DNA from: Eleusine coracana subsp. coracana
Taxonomy: Eukaryota; Streptophyta; Magnoliopsida; Poales; Poaceae
Length of the DNA: 64,000 bases
Assembly: GCA_032690845.1 (NCBI GenBank)
Contig: CM064424.1
Span: forward strand, 49,241,511-49,305,510
Direction of reading: 5' to 3'
Shown piece by piece: positions 33,376 through 44,109 of this stretch. Within the stretch, counting starts at the first letter, position 1, and every line of letters begins with the position of its first letter. The notes beneath the pieces were generated by a model that was given only the letters and a program-made list of their open reading frames with translations, was not told the DNA's origin and searched no databases. The translations under genes were made by a program, and so were the position numbers.

Positions 33376-34182
33376 CCAACCCTGCTGAAATGTCGAGTGA
33401 CAGCTCTGAACTTGCTTCGGGAATTGCTCACACTAGCCGTTTTCCACCTGTTTGGCCTAGCACCCCGCGTGGGTACAGTGATAGCAGTAGCTCATAATTT
33501 GACTGGAGTGTCTTTGGTGAGTCCAGGAAAAAGCCCGATGCTCCATCTGTGACTCGTTCGCCTGAGAGAGACACTGAAGTTGGTTGTTCAGATACTGCTC
33601 TAGTTTCGCAAGCACCTCGATTAGCGGTTAGGAAAATCCCGGTGAGCAGACTCCATTCCATGGGTGATTCAAAAATACCCCGCACTAGGCGGGGTGTTAA
33701 CTCTTTTGATCGGTGTAAAAGTTTATTTCCTCACGATGTTGTGGATACCTCCCGCTCTGGGGCTGCAACTTTATATGCCATGGACAATTATAGATTGTTT
33801 GGGAGAGTACCCCGGGCTCCCATAGGTTATATCCAAGAGGAGTGGGATAGGATCTTCCCTCAGCTTCTTGAATCTGGGGTTTGTATAAGGGAAGAAACTG
33901 AACAATAAAGAAAAAGTGATGTTCTAATTTTTCTATTTGTATTATATTGTTGTTTCGTCTTGTATGAAATAACAAAATCTATATTTGTCGCACGCTACTT
34001 TAGAGGCATACTCTTATCATACTGAGGCATTGCGACGAGGTTTTTGGCGAAATGAAAATCTGTCGAACCCCTTTTTGGACTGCGATGGTGTTTGAAGCGA
34101 AAAACTCCCCCTCCCCCCTTAGTTGATCTGGGGGTGAGGCTTTCTTTAACAGACGAATAATCCACTGAGCCCCTTTTGTGAC
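33376..34182 (-). mobile_element. Tat-lineage gypsy element H, part after the D insertion
   Basis: Leftmost remaining piece of H. It contains a plus-strand ORF (33390-33908), about 150 bp with no recognised feature, and one unit of the ~102-bp repeat (~34078-34182) ending at target copy GTGAC (34178-34182). The link to H rests on the shared repeat with 46214-46585. Confidence 0.7.
33390..33908 (+). pseudogene. ORF antisense to element H, unknown function
   Basis: A 172-codon frame from ATG 33390 to TAA 33906-33908, with one in-frame TAA at 33495-33497. The N-terminus is Ser-rich. The C-terminal half (LFPHDVVDTSRSG, YRLFGRVPRAPIGYIQEEWD) looks like a folded domain, but I do not recognise it. 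It lies downstream of H pol and runs against it. Antisense ORFs between pol and the 3' LTR are known in Tat-lineage elements such as Grande. That this is one of them is inference from position and strand. Confidence 0.5.
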
Positions 34183-34514
34183 TGAAAGTGCATCTAGGCC
34201 CCTAATTTTGTTTTGGTGATTGGCGTCAATACAATTAAGAATGAACTAATGTTTTCATTGAGTATGTGTGTAAATGACTATCTCTATTGATGAATGAAAT
34301 GCATTGAAACAAAAAGAGAAAAGAAGATGGTCAATTTGCCTCTAATTGAAAGTCCATTTTTCACTCAAGAAAAGAAGGATGAATGATGTTTTTATTTCTA
34401 ATCTTGAGCATAGGTAAACCGTACTATTAAGAGGGGTATAATTTATAAATTTGGTAAAGTCAAATGCTCAATCTTTCCAAAATACCAGTTCAGTCGCCCT
34501 CTATTTTTCCCGCT

Positions 34515-34974
34515 ATCGGCAGTGCCGGTGATCCTCACCGGCAGTGCCGGTCATCCCTCACAGAGGCGCTATGATATACAGACCTTCTTTGGCATCTGTC
34601 TTGCCAGCACCGACAGTGCCGATGGGGCTCATCGGCAGTGCTGGTCTGTTCCCCTAGAGAAGGGTGTTTCCTCTGTCCCTCTGGCTATAGCTCACCAGCA
34701 GTGCCGGTCCACCCTACCGGCAGTGCCGATCCCCTCTCCACCGAGAACTAACCTCTCGGGCTCTTTGGCTGTCTGAGATTGGCAGTGCCGGTCCTCGAGA
34801 TCAGTAGTGCCAGTCTGGTTTGCTAGAGACCATGTCTTCTCTGTGGCTGCCTCACCGGCAGTGCCGATGCCCTGATCGGCAGTGCCGGTGCGGGCTGATT
34901 CCTTATCTGCAGATCTATGACAGTGTGTCAGAAACCCTGTCGGCAGTGCTGATGACTCGATCGGCAGTGCTTGT
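34515..34974 (+). promoter_or_regulatory. U3 palindrome-pair array of element D
   Basis: Twelve copies of ACCGGCAGTGCCGGT variants. Start positions are 34515/34537, 34609/34631, 34694/34716, 34778/34800, 34855/34876 and 34939/34960. Within-pair spacing is 22, 22, 22, 22, 21 and 21 bp; pair-to-pair spacing is 77-94 bp. All twelve have G as the central base. The same array is in the 3' LTR at ~44913-45375. Confidence 0.93.
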
Positions 34975-35017
34975 GCGGGGTGTCCAGACAGGCCAACGGC
35001 TCTTTTTGAGCCCTTTG

Positions 35018-35024
35018 TATAAAA
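35018..35024 (+). promoter_or_regulatory. TATA box of the D 5' LTR
   Basis: TATAAAA in CCCTTTGTATAAAAGGGATA, 44 bp after the last U3 palindrome. The 3' LTR copy is at 45415-45421. Confidence 0.75.
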
Positions 35025-35791
35025 GGGATACACCCCCCCTTCGCGGACGCTGCTTGGAACCCGAAAGTCACTTTGCACTTTTGATCTCCACTCTCCTCAC
35101 TCTCCCTCTCCAAGTCCAAGCTTCATTCTTTGGGCTAGGGTTTGAGTGAGCCATTGTTTCCTAGTGAAAAGAGCATCATTCCACTCTTGAGCATTTGATT
35201 TAACCATCTTTGTGATTTGTGCTTGTTACTCTTGGAGCTTTGCTCCTAGACGGTTAGCGGTGTCCGTAGAGCTCCCAATTTGTGTAGTGACGCCTCGGGA
35301 AGTTTGTATTACCCTCCCGCAAGGGAATTGTTAGTGGAAAACTTGATCTTGATCTTTGTGGTCGCTTGAGTGAGAAAAGGGTTGAAAGAGACCTGGTCCT
35401 TTGTGGACTTCTCAACGGAGACGTAGGGTTCTTTGTGAGCCCGAACTTTGGTAACAAATCTTGTGTCTCCATGTGCTCTATTATTTACTTGTTTTTTATC
35501 TACACCTAGGGCTTGCACTCGTACTTGTTATATTTGCTAGTTCTATTCATATAGCTCTTGTTTTATTATTCAGTTTTATCATTAGTGTTTCTCTTTACTA
35601 CTGTTGTAACAACTTGTCTACTTAGTAACTGCCAAACCACTTAAACTTATATCTTATACGCCTTCTGTTTGCTCATCGGCACTGCCGATCCACCTCACCG
35701 GCACTACCAGTCAGACTGATAAAATTGTTTAAGTCCAATTTTGCAGGATTTTTAGCTTTGCCTATTCACCCCCCTCTAGGCAACTTTCAAT

Positions 35792-35803
35792 TGGTATTAG
35801 AGC
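35792..35803 (+). other. Primer-binding site of element D
   Basis: TGGTATTAGAGC, 2 bp after the LTR, with one change (C to T) from the initiator-Met complement. Element C has the same variant. Confidence 0.88.
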
Positions 35804-35842
35804 AAGGATCTTCTAAAAATCTTAACCGCTTGAAGATTAAAG

Positions 35843-38075
35843 ATGTCAAATCTGGGAGAAGAACCAACTACCGCTCTCCCAATCAAAGATGGTGCTAGCG
35901 GTACTCATGATGGAGATGATGTAGTTGGAAGACATGATGCTCAACCAAGAACCTACAACAATGTCATGTTTGATTATGAAGATCTCAAAGAGGATCGCAT
36001 TGGGCAAGGGTTCGGTAGGCTTCCGTACTTTGATGGACAGTTTTATGACCATTGGAAATGCAAGATGATGATGTACTTGGAATCTATGAGTCCGCATGTT
36101 GCAAGCATAACCGAGAATGGTTTCTTATGGGAAAGTAGAGATAATCCAACTCGCAAGGATCAACTCAACATCCATCACAATGCCGTGGCGGCTAGTGCAA
36201 TTGTTTCCGCACTTAGTGCCACCGAATATGACAATGTAGCCGGAATCAAGAATGCCAACCAATTGTGGAGAAAGCTTGAGGTTATCTATGAGGGTATTGA
36301 TTCTGTGAAAGATGCAAGGCTTGAAGAATTGCAAAATGAGTTCAACTTGTTCATCATGGGTCCAGGAGAAGGCCCAAAAGAAGTTCATGATAGGCTTATG
36401 AGAATTGTGAATCAAAGAAGACACTTGGAGCTAGAATGTCCGACTTGGATATCAACGAGAGACTATTACAAGTATTGAGACCATGGGATTGTAACATTTG
36501 CTCAAACATTAGAGAGAAGGACAATTTCAAAACCTTCTCCAGCGATGAGGTACTTTGGAAGCTTCTATCCCAAAAACAACAAAACGATCAAGCCAACAAG
36601 ATAAATGCGTTGATCAAGCAAATTGCGGAAGCAATTGGTGACAAGAGTGATGTGGCACTCAATGCAACAAGTGAAAAGAAGAACAAAGTGGTTGATTCTA
36701 GTAGTGAAGATAGTGATGATGAGATGGCCTTGCTTGTAAGGAGGTTCAAGTCATTCCTCAAGAAGGATAATTACAAGAAGAAAAGTTGTGACAAGGGCAA
36801 GGCGAGAAGGTTAAAAAGGACTTGCTATGAATATGGTGATGAAGGACATTTCATTGCGGAATGTCCAAAGAAGAAGAAGAACGATGAAACAAGAAAAGAC
36901 AAGCATCACAAGAAAAACAAGACATAAAAGAAGCATGGAAGAGGTGAAGCTCATATTGGTCAAGAATGGAATTCCGATGGTTCATCCTCCTCCTCCGTAT
37001 CTGACTCGGATAAGGGAGGCATTGCCTCACTTGCCATCGGTGTTACTCCCACAAACACCTCACTATTTGGGAGCTTGAGTGATGATGATGACAACACTCA
37101 CAAGTGTATAATGGCAAGAGGATCGAAGGTAACAAAATCTAAACACAAACGTTCCTCTTATGCTAGTAGTAGTGATGATGATGATGATGATGATGTTGCA
37201 AGTGCTTCACTTCCTAAAATGCTTGAATTCATGCAATTGCTTGAGAAACAAAAGGAAGAAAATGATAGACAAGAGGAGCTTCTTGAAAAATAAGAAGACT
37301 TCTTATTCTTGAAAAGAAAAGAAACCTTTAACTAGAGAAGCTTCTATAAGTTGAAAGAAATAAAAATGAAGAATTAACCTTGTCTATCACTAAAATTGAG
37401 AATACTTGTGAAAATATTAAAAGTACTAAAGATAAACTTCAAGAGAAATATGAGGATTTGGAAAGGACTCATAAGTCCCTTGAAGAACAATACAAAATTC
37501 TTTCAACCTTCACATCCACTTCCACCAACAACTCTTATGCTTCCACTAGCAAAGGATGTGATAGGTGCTATAACACTAATGTGAAATTGACTAATGATTT
37601 GAACAAGCAAGTGAGGGCTCTTGAAAGCAAGATACAACATGGGAAGAATGTTGTTGACAATGAAAAGGCAAAGTATGCAAGAGGTGCATACGCATACACT
37701 AGAATGCCCCATGTCATGGATGGCATTGGCTATGTTGAGGGTGCCAAGCACAATGCACGGGAGAACAGGAATGGGAAGGAATTCCTTAAGTTCACCAAGG
37801 AAGGATCTTATCAAAAGAAGCAAGCCAAGAACATGAACACTAACCATTCTTCTTTTGCTAATGATTCTCATGTTAATGTGCCTAATCCTACATGTGCACT
37901 CTTTCATGACTTTGATGCTTCATATGTGCTTATGAGAAATGTGCATGGTCGTGTGTATGCCATATATGTTGGGCCACGCAACAAGAGGCCAGAGGCTTGT
38001 GTGTGGGTGCCCAAAGTACTTGTGACTAATGTGAAAGGACCCAAGCAAATTTGGGTACCTAAAAACAAAACTTAA
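35843..38075 (+). pseudogene. Element D gag
   Basis: ATG 35843 opens a copia gag (core PYFDGQFYDHWKCKMMMYL). A one-base deletion near 36427 moves the reading to the frame that continues at 36436. The zinc knuckle near 36822 reads CYEYGDEGHFIAEC, so the second zinc Cys is Tyr. In-frame TAA follows at 36925 and another at ~37291, then a further shift near 37320-37380. The last part (37380-38075) has a coiled coil and ends KQIWVPKNKT with TAA. That is the same gag terminus as in E and C. Confidence 0.87.
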
Positions 38076-39137
38076 CTTGTTTTGTAGGACTATGTCTACG
38101 GAGGGTCAAGTTAGGTAATTGATAGTGGATGCACTAATCATAAGACCAGAGACAAAAAGATGTTCAAGTCATTTGAGCCAAGTGACAACAACAATGAGTA
38201 CATCACGTTTGGTGACAATGGAACGGGACAAGTACTAGGTTATGGTAAAGTCCCTCTCACTCCCTCGTATTCACTTTCCAAGGTTATGCTCGTTGACCAT
38301 GTTGACTTCAATCTTTTGTCCATTTTGCAATTTTGTAAAATGGGCTATGATTGCTTGTTCAACGAATGTGGTGTGACCGTCTGTAAGAGGAGTGGTGGCT
38401 CGGTTGCTTTTAAGGGTGTGCTTAAAGGAAAGCTTTATGTTGTGGATTTCTCTATGGATGAAGCTAGACTTGGTACATGCTTATTAGCAAAGTCCAACAG
38501 GGGGTGGTTGTGGCATAGAAGGCTTGCCCATGTTGGTATGAGAAATCTTCACAAACTCCAAAAGGGCGGCCACGTCATAGGACTAACCGACGTTTGTTTT
38601 GAGAAAGATAGAATTTGTAGTGCATGTCAACCAGGAAAACAAGTTGGAGCATCACACCCCGCGAAGAATGTGATGACCACCACAAGGCCATTGGAGATGT
38701 TGCACATGGACCTCTTCGGACCCATCTCCTACATAAGCATTGGTGGTAACAAATATGGTCTTGTTATTGTTGATGATTTTTCTCGCTTCACGTGGGTGTT
38801 CTTTTTTGCATGATAAAGGTGAAGTGAAAGATGTGCTCAAGACGTTCATGAGGAGAGCACAAAATGAATATGAAGTGAAGATCAAGAAGATAAGAACTGA
38901 CAACGGCACCGAGTTCAAGAACACTCAAGTTGAAGAGTACCTTGATGAAGAAGGAATCAAGCATGAATTTCGGCACCCTACTCCCCTCAATAAAATGGGG
39001 TGGCCAAAAGAAAGAACCGTACACTCATTGAGATGGCAAGAACAATGATTGATGAATACAAGACGTCCGATCGTTTTTGGGTCTTAGCCGTCAACACCGC
39101 GTGCCATGCCTCCAACTAGTTATATCTCCACCGACTC
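38076..39137 (+). pseudogene. Element D protease and integrase
   Basis: Protease active site DSG at 38121-38129, preceded by TAG (38112-38114) where Trp is expected. The pre-integrase HHCC zinc segment (HRRLAHVGMRNLHKLQ ... CSACQ) is at 38513-38635. Integrase follows with MDLFGP (first Asp) and TDNGTEF (second Asp). A T-run near 38800-38807 has one extra base that shifts the frame after TWVFF. Another shift near 38980 disrupts the segment with the catalytic Glu. The region then reads into the 39138 frame. Confidence 0.87.
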
Positions 39138-41315
39138 TTGAAGAAAACACCATATGAGCTACTAACCGGTAACAAGCCTAATATTTTCTACTTTCGTGTC
39201 TTTGGGAGCAAGTGTTTTATGCTAAACAAGAAACCCAAGACTTCAAAGTTTGCTCCAAAAGTTGATGAGGGTTTCTTGCTTGGTTATGGATCAAATGTTC
39301 ATGCCTATCGTGTGTTCAACAAAACCACCGGTTGTGTTGAAATTTCACGTGACGTGACATTTGATGAATCTAATGGCTCTCAAGAGGAGCAAGTTGTTAT
39401 TGATGATGTAGATAATAAAGCTCCTAGAAATGCAATAAAAAGGATGGCCATTGGTGATGTGAGACCACAAGAAACATCAAGTGTTAAAAGTCAACCCTCT
39501 CCCTCAAGACAAAATCAAGATCATGAAAATGAAGAAATCAATCATGCAAGTGGTCAAGATCAAGATGTTGGGGATCATGAACAAACATCAAGTGATGATT
39601 CTCAAAGACATGATCAAGAGGTTGATAAAGATGGTGGTCAAGGAAGCTCACATCCACCACACCTAAGAGTGCATCAAATTGTACAATGTGATCACCCTGT
39701 CGAGCAAATTCTTGGAGATATTGACAAGGGGGTAATCACTAGATCTGGAGTTAGTAATTTTTGTGAACATTACTCTTTTGTCTCTTCTATGGAGCCATTT
39801 AGGGTAGAACAAGCATTTGAGGATTCGGATTGGGTGATGGCCATGCAAGAAGAATTGAACAACTTCATAAGAAATGAAGTGTGGACATTGGCGGAAAGGC
39901 CAAAGAACAAGAATGTTGTGGGCACCAAATGGGTGTTTCACAACAAACAAAACAAAGATGGTGTTGTGACAAGAAAGAAGGCACGGCTCGTGGCAAAGGG
40001 GTATTCACAAGTGGAAGGTTTGGATTTTGATGAAACCTATGCCCCTGTAGCAAGGCTTGAATCTATTAGAATATTACTTGCTTTCGCTACTCACCATGAT
40101 TTTAAGTTGTACCAAATGGACGTGAAAAGTGCATTCCTCAATGGGCCAATCAAGGAAGAGGTGTATGTGGAGCAACCACCAGGCTTTGAAGATCCAAAGT
40201 ATCTTAATCATGTTTTCAAGCTCCATAAGGCGCTCTATGGGCTCAAGCAGGCTCCAAGAGCATGGTATGAATGCCTTAGGGATTTTCTTATTAAAAAGGG
40301 TTTTGTTATTGGCAAGGCCGATGCAACCCTCTTCACCAAGCGTTTTGGCAATGATATCTTTGTGTGCCAAATATATGTTGATGATATTATATTTGGTTCT
40401 ACTAACCAAAACTTTTGTGATGAGTTTAGCAAGATAATGACCAAGAGGTTTGAGATGTCCATGACGGGGGAGTTGACATACTTTCTAGGCTTCCAAGTGA
40501 AGCAACTCAAGGAGGGCACCTTCATATGTCAAGCCAAATACACTCAAGACTTATTGAAGAAGTTTGACATGGACAAGGCCAAGCCCATCAAAACTCCTAT
40601 GCCAACAAATGGACACATCGACCTCAACAAAAAGGACAAACCCATTGATCAAAAGGTATACCGCTCCATGATAGGCTCTTTGCTTTATCTTTGTGCATCT
40701 AGGCCCGATATCATGCTTAGTATGTGTATGTGTGCTCGTTTTCAAGCCGCTCCTATGGAGTGTCATATGGTGGCCGTTAAAAGAATCTTGAGATATTTGG
40801 TTCACACACCCAACCTAGAGCTTTGGTACCCCAAGGGTTCAAAGTTTAACCTATTAGGCTATTCCGATGTGGATTATGCCGGGGATAAGGTAGATAGAAA
40901 GAGCACCTCCGGGACATGCCAATTTTTGGGTAGGTCTCTAGTGTCATGGTCATCCAAGAAACAAAATTCTATTGCACTTTCCACCGCCAAAGTGGAGTAT
41001 GTTGCAGCCGGTAGTTGTTGTGCACAACTACTTTGGATGAGACAAACTCTAAGGGATTACGGTTACAAGTTGAACCGTGTTCCACTCCTATGTAACAATG
41101 AGAGTGCCATAAAGCTTGCTTATAACCCCGTTGAGCACTCACGCACCAAGCACTTAGATATCCGCCACTATTTCTTGAGAGATCATTCAATTAAGGGGGA
41201 TATAGAAGTTAGTCATGTACGAACCGAACATCAACTAGCGGACATTTTCACCAAGCCCTTAGATGAGAAAAGATTTTTCTATCTAAATATCCTTGACTCT
41301 AGCAATGTGGTATAG
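39138..41315 (+). CDS. Element D reverse transcriptase and RNase H
   Basis: An open 725-residue frame and the best preserved gene in the window. Residues ~1-110 are the integrase C-terminus (TPYELLTGNKPN, then the VFGSKCF region). A variable linker follows to ~210. Copia-type RT spans ~235-480, with the catalytic YVDD at residues 413-416 intact. RNase H lies at ~575-710 (DYAGD near 578, SSKKQNSIALSTAKVEY, then TKHLDIRHYFLRD). It ends in DIFTKPLDEKRFFYL. In life it is the tail of the gag-pol polyprotein; ATG 39138 is only the first Met of the open stretch. Intact catalytic residues alone do not show activity. Confidence 0.92.
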   Translation: MKKTPYELLTGNKPNIFYFRVFGSKCFMLNKKPKTSKFAPKVDEGFLLGYGSNVHAYRVFNKTTGCVEISRDVTFDESNGSQEEQVVIDDVDNKAPRNAIKRMAIGDVRPQETSSVKSQPSPSRQNQDHENEEINHASGQDQDVGDHEQTSSDDSQRHDQEVDKDGGQGSSHPPHLRVHQIVQCDHPVEQILGDIDKGVITRSGVSNFCEHYSFVSSMEPFRVEQAFEDSDWVMAMQEELNNFIRNEVWTLAERPKNKNVVGTKWVFHNKQNKDGVVTRKKARLVAKGYSQVEGLDFDETYAPVARLESIRILLAFATHHDFKLYQMDVKSAFLNGPIKEEVYVEQPPGFEDPKYLNHVFKLHKALYGLKQAPRAWYECLRDFLIKKGFVIGKADATLFTKRFGNDIFVCQIYVDDIIFGSTNQNFCDEFSKIMTKRFEMSMTGELTYFLGFQVKQLKEGTFICQAKYTQDLLKKFDMDKAKPIKTPMPTNGHIDLNKKDKPIDQKVYRSMIGSLLYLCASRPDIMLSMCMCARFQAAPMECHMVAVKRILRYLVHTPNLELWYPKGSKFNLLGYSDVDYAGDKVDRKSTSGTCQFLGRSLVSWSSKKQNSIALSTAKVEYVAAGSCCAQLLWMRQTLRDYGYKLNRVPLLCNNESAIKLAYNPVEHSRTKHLDIRHYFLRDHSIKGDIEVSHVRTEHQLADIFTKPLDEKRFFYLNILDSSNVV

Positions 41316-42441
41316 AGGATGTGCACATCTAAATGGTGATTGTTTTTTTTTATCTTTGCAAAAATCTTTGCTTTATGTAAAAAATTCTCTTGCTTTTTGT
41401 TATTGGTGTTGCCTCTTGATCATTGGATCAAATCTTGTCAAAATATGGTCATTGTAATGTATTGTTGATTGTTGGCTGGCCATATGATATCAAGATTGTT
41501 TTTTGTCCATCAAAACTTGTTTTTGGAACTCTCACTTCTAGCTCTTCAATTCTGGTTCGGTCTGTTCTTCAGTGTATCGGCACTGCCGGTCCCTCCACCG
41601 GCACTGCCGGTCAGGCTCCCAACCGAGCCACCTTCTGTCTGGGAACTTTTGTTCCTCGGGCTGCCCTCATCGGCACTGCCGCTGCTCTCTACCAGCACTG
41701 CTGATGCGGGGCTGGACCTTGGGCGTTGACCCGCACCAGCACTGCCGATGCTCATCACCGGCACTACCGATGCGGGCCTGGGTCTTTTGAACTTAACTCG
41801 GCCCCCTCACGGGACCGAGTCTAGTTTTCACACAATTTTTCGACTGCGCCCTCCTCTCTCTCTATCCCTAAGCCTAGTCCCTCCTCTCCAAATCCTTGCC
41901 AAGCTTTGTGGAATCAAGAAGGAAGTGGATCAAGTCAACTCCTAGACCTCATCTCCTCCATCCCACTCGGATTTGAGGGACTTTTGAAGGTATTTTTAAA
42001 AAATCTCCATCTTTTGAATCTCACAATGCCCCATGTTTTTGCGTAATTTCACTTGATAGAGATGTTCATCTAGGAGTAATTTAGTCACCCCTACAATTTG
42101 GTAGAGAATTAGTGGCTAAATTTCAGTTTTTAGCGGTCTTAGGGTTTCAAACTCCCCTGATCGGCACTGCCGATGAACTCCACCGACACTGCCGGTCAGG
42201 AGATCCAGAAACCCTAATTGACCATTGCAGCGTCGTCTTGGACTGATCGGCACTACTGGTGTCAGTCATCGGCACTACCGGTTGTGTCAACCAGAGCAGT
42301 TTCTCTCGGGCCACTCTCTGCTTGACCCACCGGCACTGCCGATGGATCCCACTGGCACTGCCGATCAGGGCAAACCAGTAGCAGTACAATTCTGTTTTGT
42401 TGCAAATTTGATTAACACACCACCTCATTTATTCTTGACAG
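41316..42441 (+). promoter_or_regulatory. Spacer before ORF3 of D with an internal palindrome array and a possible intron
   Basis: 1.1 kb with no coding frame. It holds six palindrome pairs: 41576/41597, 41669/41691, 41735/41757, 42160/42182, 42246/42268 and 42330/42352 (spacing 21-22 bp). All twelve are centred on C (GGCACTGCC), opposite to the U3 array. A GT donor (TTTTGAAG|GTATTT, 41990) and an AG acceptor (ATTCTTGACAG, ending 42441) could define a 452-bp intron ending directly at the ORF3 ATG. Confidence 0.75.
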
Positions 42442-44109
42442 ATGCCTGGTGGCAAGCGTCAGAAGCATCCGGGCACTCCTAGTGACTCGGACGCGGACTT
42501 CGATCCCAATGACTCCCCCGGTGCTCGTTGGGGTGGGGGAGGGAAGCGGGGCCGAGGTGGAGCTTCCGGCCAATCCACCTCTAGTGGTTTTAGCCTCGGG
42601 CGTGGCAAGGGCAAAGGTAAGGCTATTCCTCCGAGGGATCCCACTCCTAGTGAGGATGAGGAGGAAGAATCTGATGCAGAGGAAGAGGAAGAGGAAGAGG
42701 AAGAGGAGGATGAACAACAGGAGGAGGAGGAGCACAGTGATGATGCAGGTGAGGAGTTTGGGGATAAGGTGGTTCATGAGCCTATCCATGGACCAATGCA
42801 CTCCTCTGTCACCTATCATTTGTTTGCTCCATAGGTGGATGATCAGTTCCACATTCCAGTGGCTCCATCCAGGGATGCGATGAGAGTGTACCATCACAGA
42901 AACCCTTGGATCGAGCCTAAGCACCCGGGTGTCTCCGATGTTAGATTTTGGGACATGACTCAGGTAGCATGGTACAAGAACATTCTGAAGAAGACCACAC
43001 ACAGAGTTGCACCCATGAAGTGCATTGACTGGGATAGGATGGCAGCAGCAGATGATCCCACTTTTCAGCTGATCCGCTCAAAGTGTGACCGGAGGAACAT
43101 GACTGGAATCATGGGTTTGCACCACCACTAGAATGACGAGATCATTGCTCAGTTCTATGCTACCATGTGGATTGAGCTTGATGAGGAAAACCACATGGAT
43201 TCCAAGCTGCATTGGACCATAGAGGGCAACCGGTTCACTATCACTTATTACAACTTTTCTCAGAATCTTAGCTTTGATGAGACTGATAGAGCCAATCCCA
43301 AGGTGACTATCTTTGATCCTCAGGAGGACAGTGAGTGGGAGTTCATGTATGATGCTCGATATGCTGACCCCAAGCATGGTGTTGAGTTTGGTTCCTATCA
43401 TGGCAAGAAGCCATATTTTCGAGTTCTCAACAACATGCTACTGGTGACTTTGACTCCGAAGGTGGGGGATCACACTCATATTCTCAGCTCCATCAAGACA
43501 TTGATGTTTGCTATGAGAGAGGGAGAGGAGCCTTTCAGTGTGTTTGACTTCATTTGGACAGAGATTCTCTACAACTCCTACACTAGTAAGGCTTCTTTGA
43601 TCTATGCTCCATACCTTATGATGATGATTCTGCGTGTAGTGGGCTGCCAGTTCATATGTGATCACAAGCATCCCTCAATCACGCCAAAGAAATTTCCTCT
43701 TATTGCATCACCTCCCCATGGCAGTACTCCTCTAGCAGCAGCAGATGTGCCTGAGTCTGCAGCAGCAGCAGCAGTAGAGGGAGAGGCAGTCGGCCCTAGT
43801 GCTGCCCCTCATCCTCATCGTTGATCCTCGAAGCTCTCTCGTTCCATCAAGTCCATGTTTTGCATATGCCGGGACTCTGCAGTGGCCATCAGGGAGCAGC
43901 AGCAGGCTCTGACTCAGGTTCAGTCAGACTTGAGGACCCTCACCGCCACTTCCAGTGTTGAGCTTCCACCTCCGGTTCAGTTCACTCCTCTGCTAGACAT
44001 GAGCTCCTATGATGATCCCTGGGGTATCTACACTCAAGCTACACAGGCTGTACAGGAGGCTCAGGATGAGAATGATGAAGATGTCGACGCTGATTTCATG
44101 GAGGAGTGA
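42442..44109 (+). pseudogene. Element D ORF3 (env-like position, plant transposon-type domain)
   Basis: A single 555-codon frame with only three stops, TAG 42832-42834, TAG 43129-43131 and TGA 43822-43824, and no frameshift. The N-terminus is basic with Gly/Arg (MPGGKRQKHPG), then a run of Glu/Asp (~residues 70-110). The central part has FYATMWIELDE (~residue 237) and LIYAPYLMMMILRV (~385), resembling the 'putative plant transposon protein' domain (PF20167-like). An Ala/Pro linker leads to a C-terminal coiled coil (REQQQALTQVQSDLRTL). No signal peptide or clear membrane helix is seen. Sireviruses are known to carry an env-like ORF here. This one looks intracellular to me, which is inference. 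Confidence 0.72.

Larger units (their letters stand above)
34183..35789 (+). repeat. 5' LTR of element D
   Basis: Starts TGAAAGTGCATC and ends CTAGGCAACTTTCA. It has twelve palindromes in six pairs in U3, a TATA box at 35018-35024, one palindrome pair in U5 (35675/35697) and a 6-C run at 35769-35774. Confidence 0.95.

Noticed and set aside
33376..34182. A host gene exon
   Set aside because: The 102-bp repeat ties this piece to H and no introns or other exons are visible, so an element-borne ORF is the simpler reading.
34500..35000. Regularly spaced short repeats resembling a CRISPR-like array
   Set aside because: Repeats are only ~15 bp, diverged, paired, and lie in an LTR of a plant retrotransposon. 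There are no cas genes and the 'spacers' are conserved between the two LTRs.
42449..42883. A second open frame over the start of D ORF3
   Set aside because: It translates the GAGGAG-rich acid-coding run in another frame as poly-Arg/Lys. ORF3 in the main frame has the better domain content.
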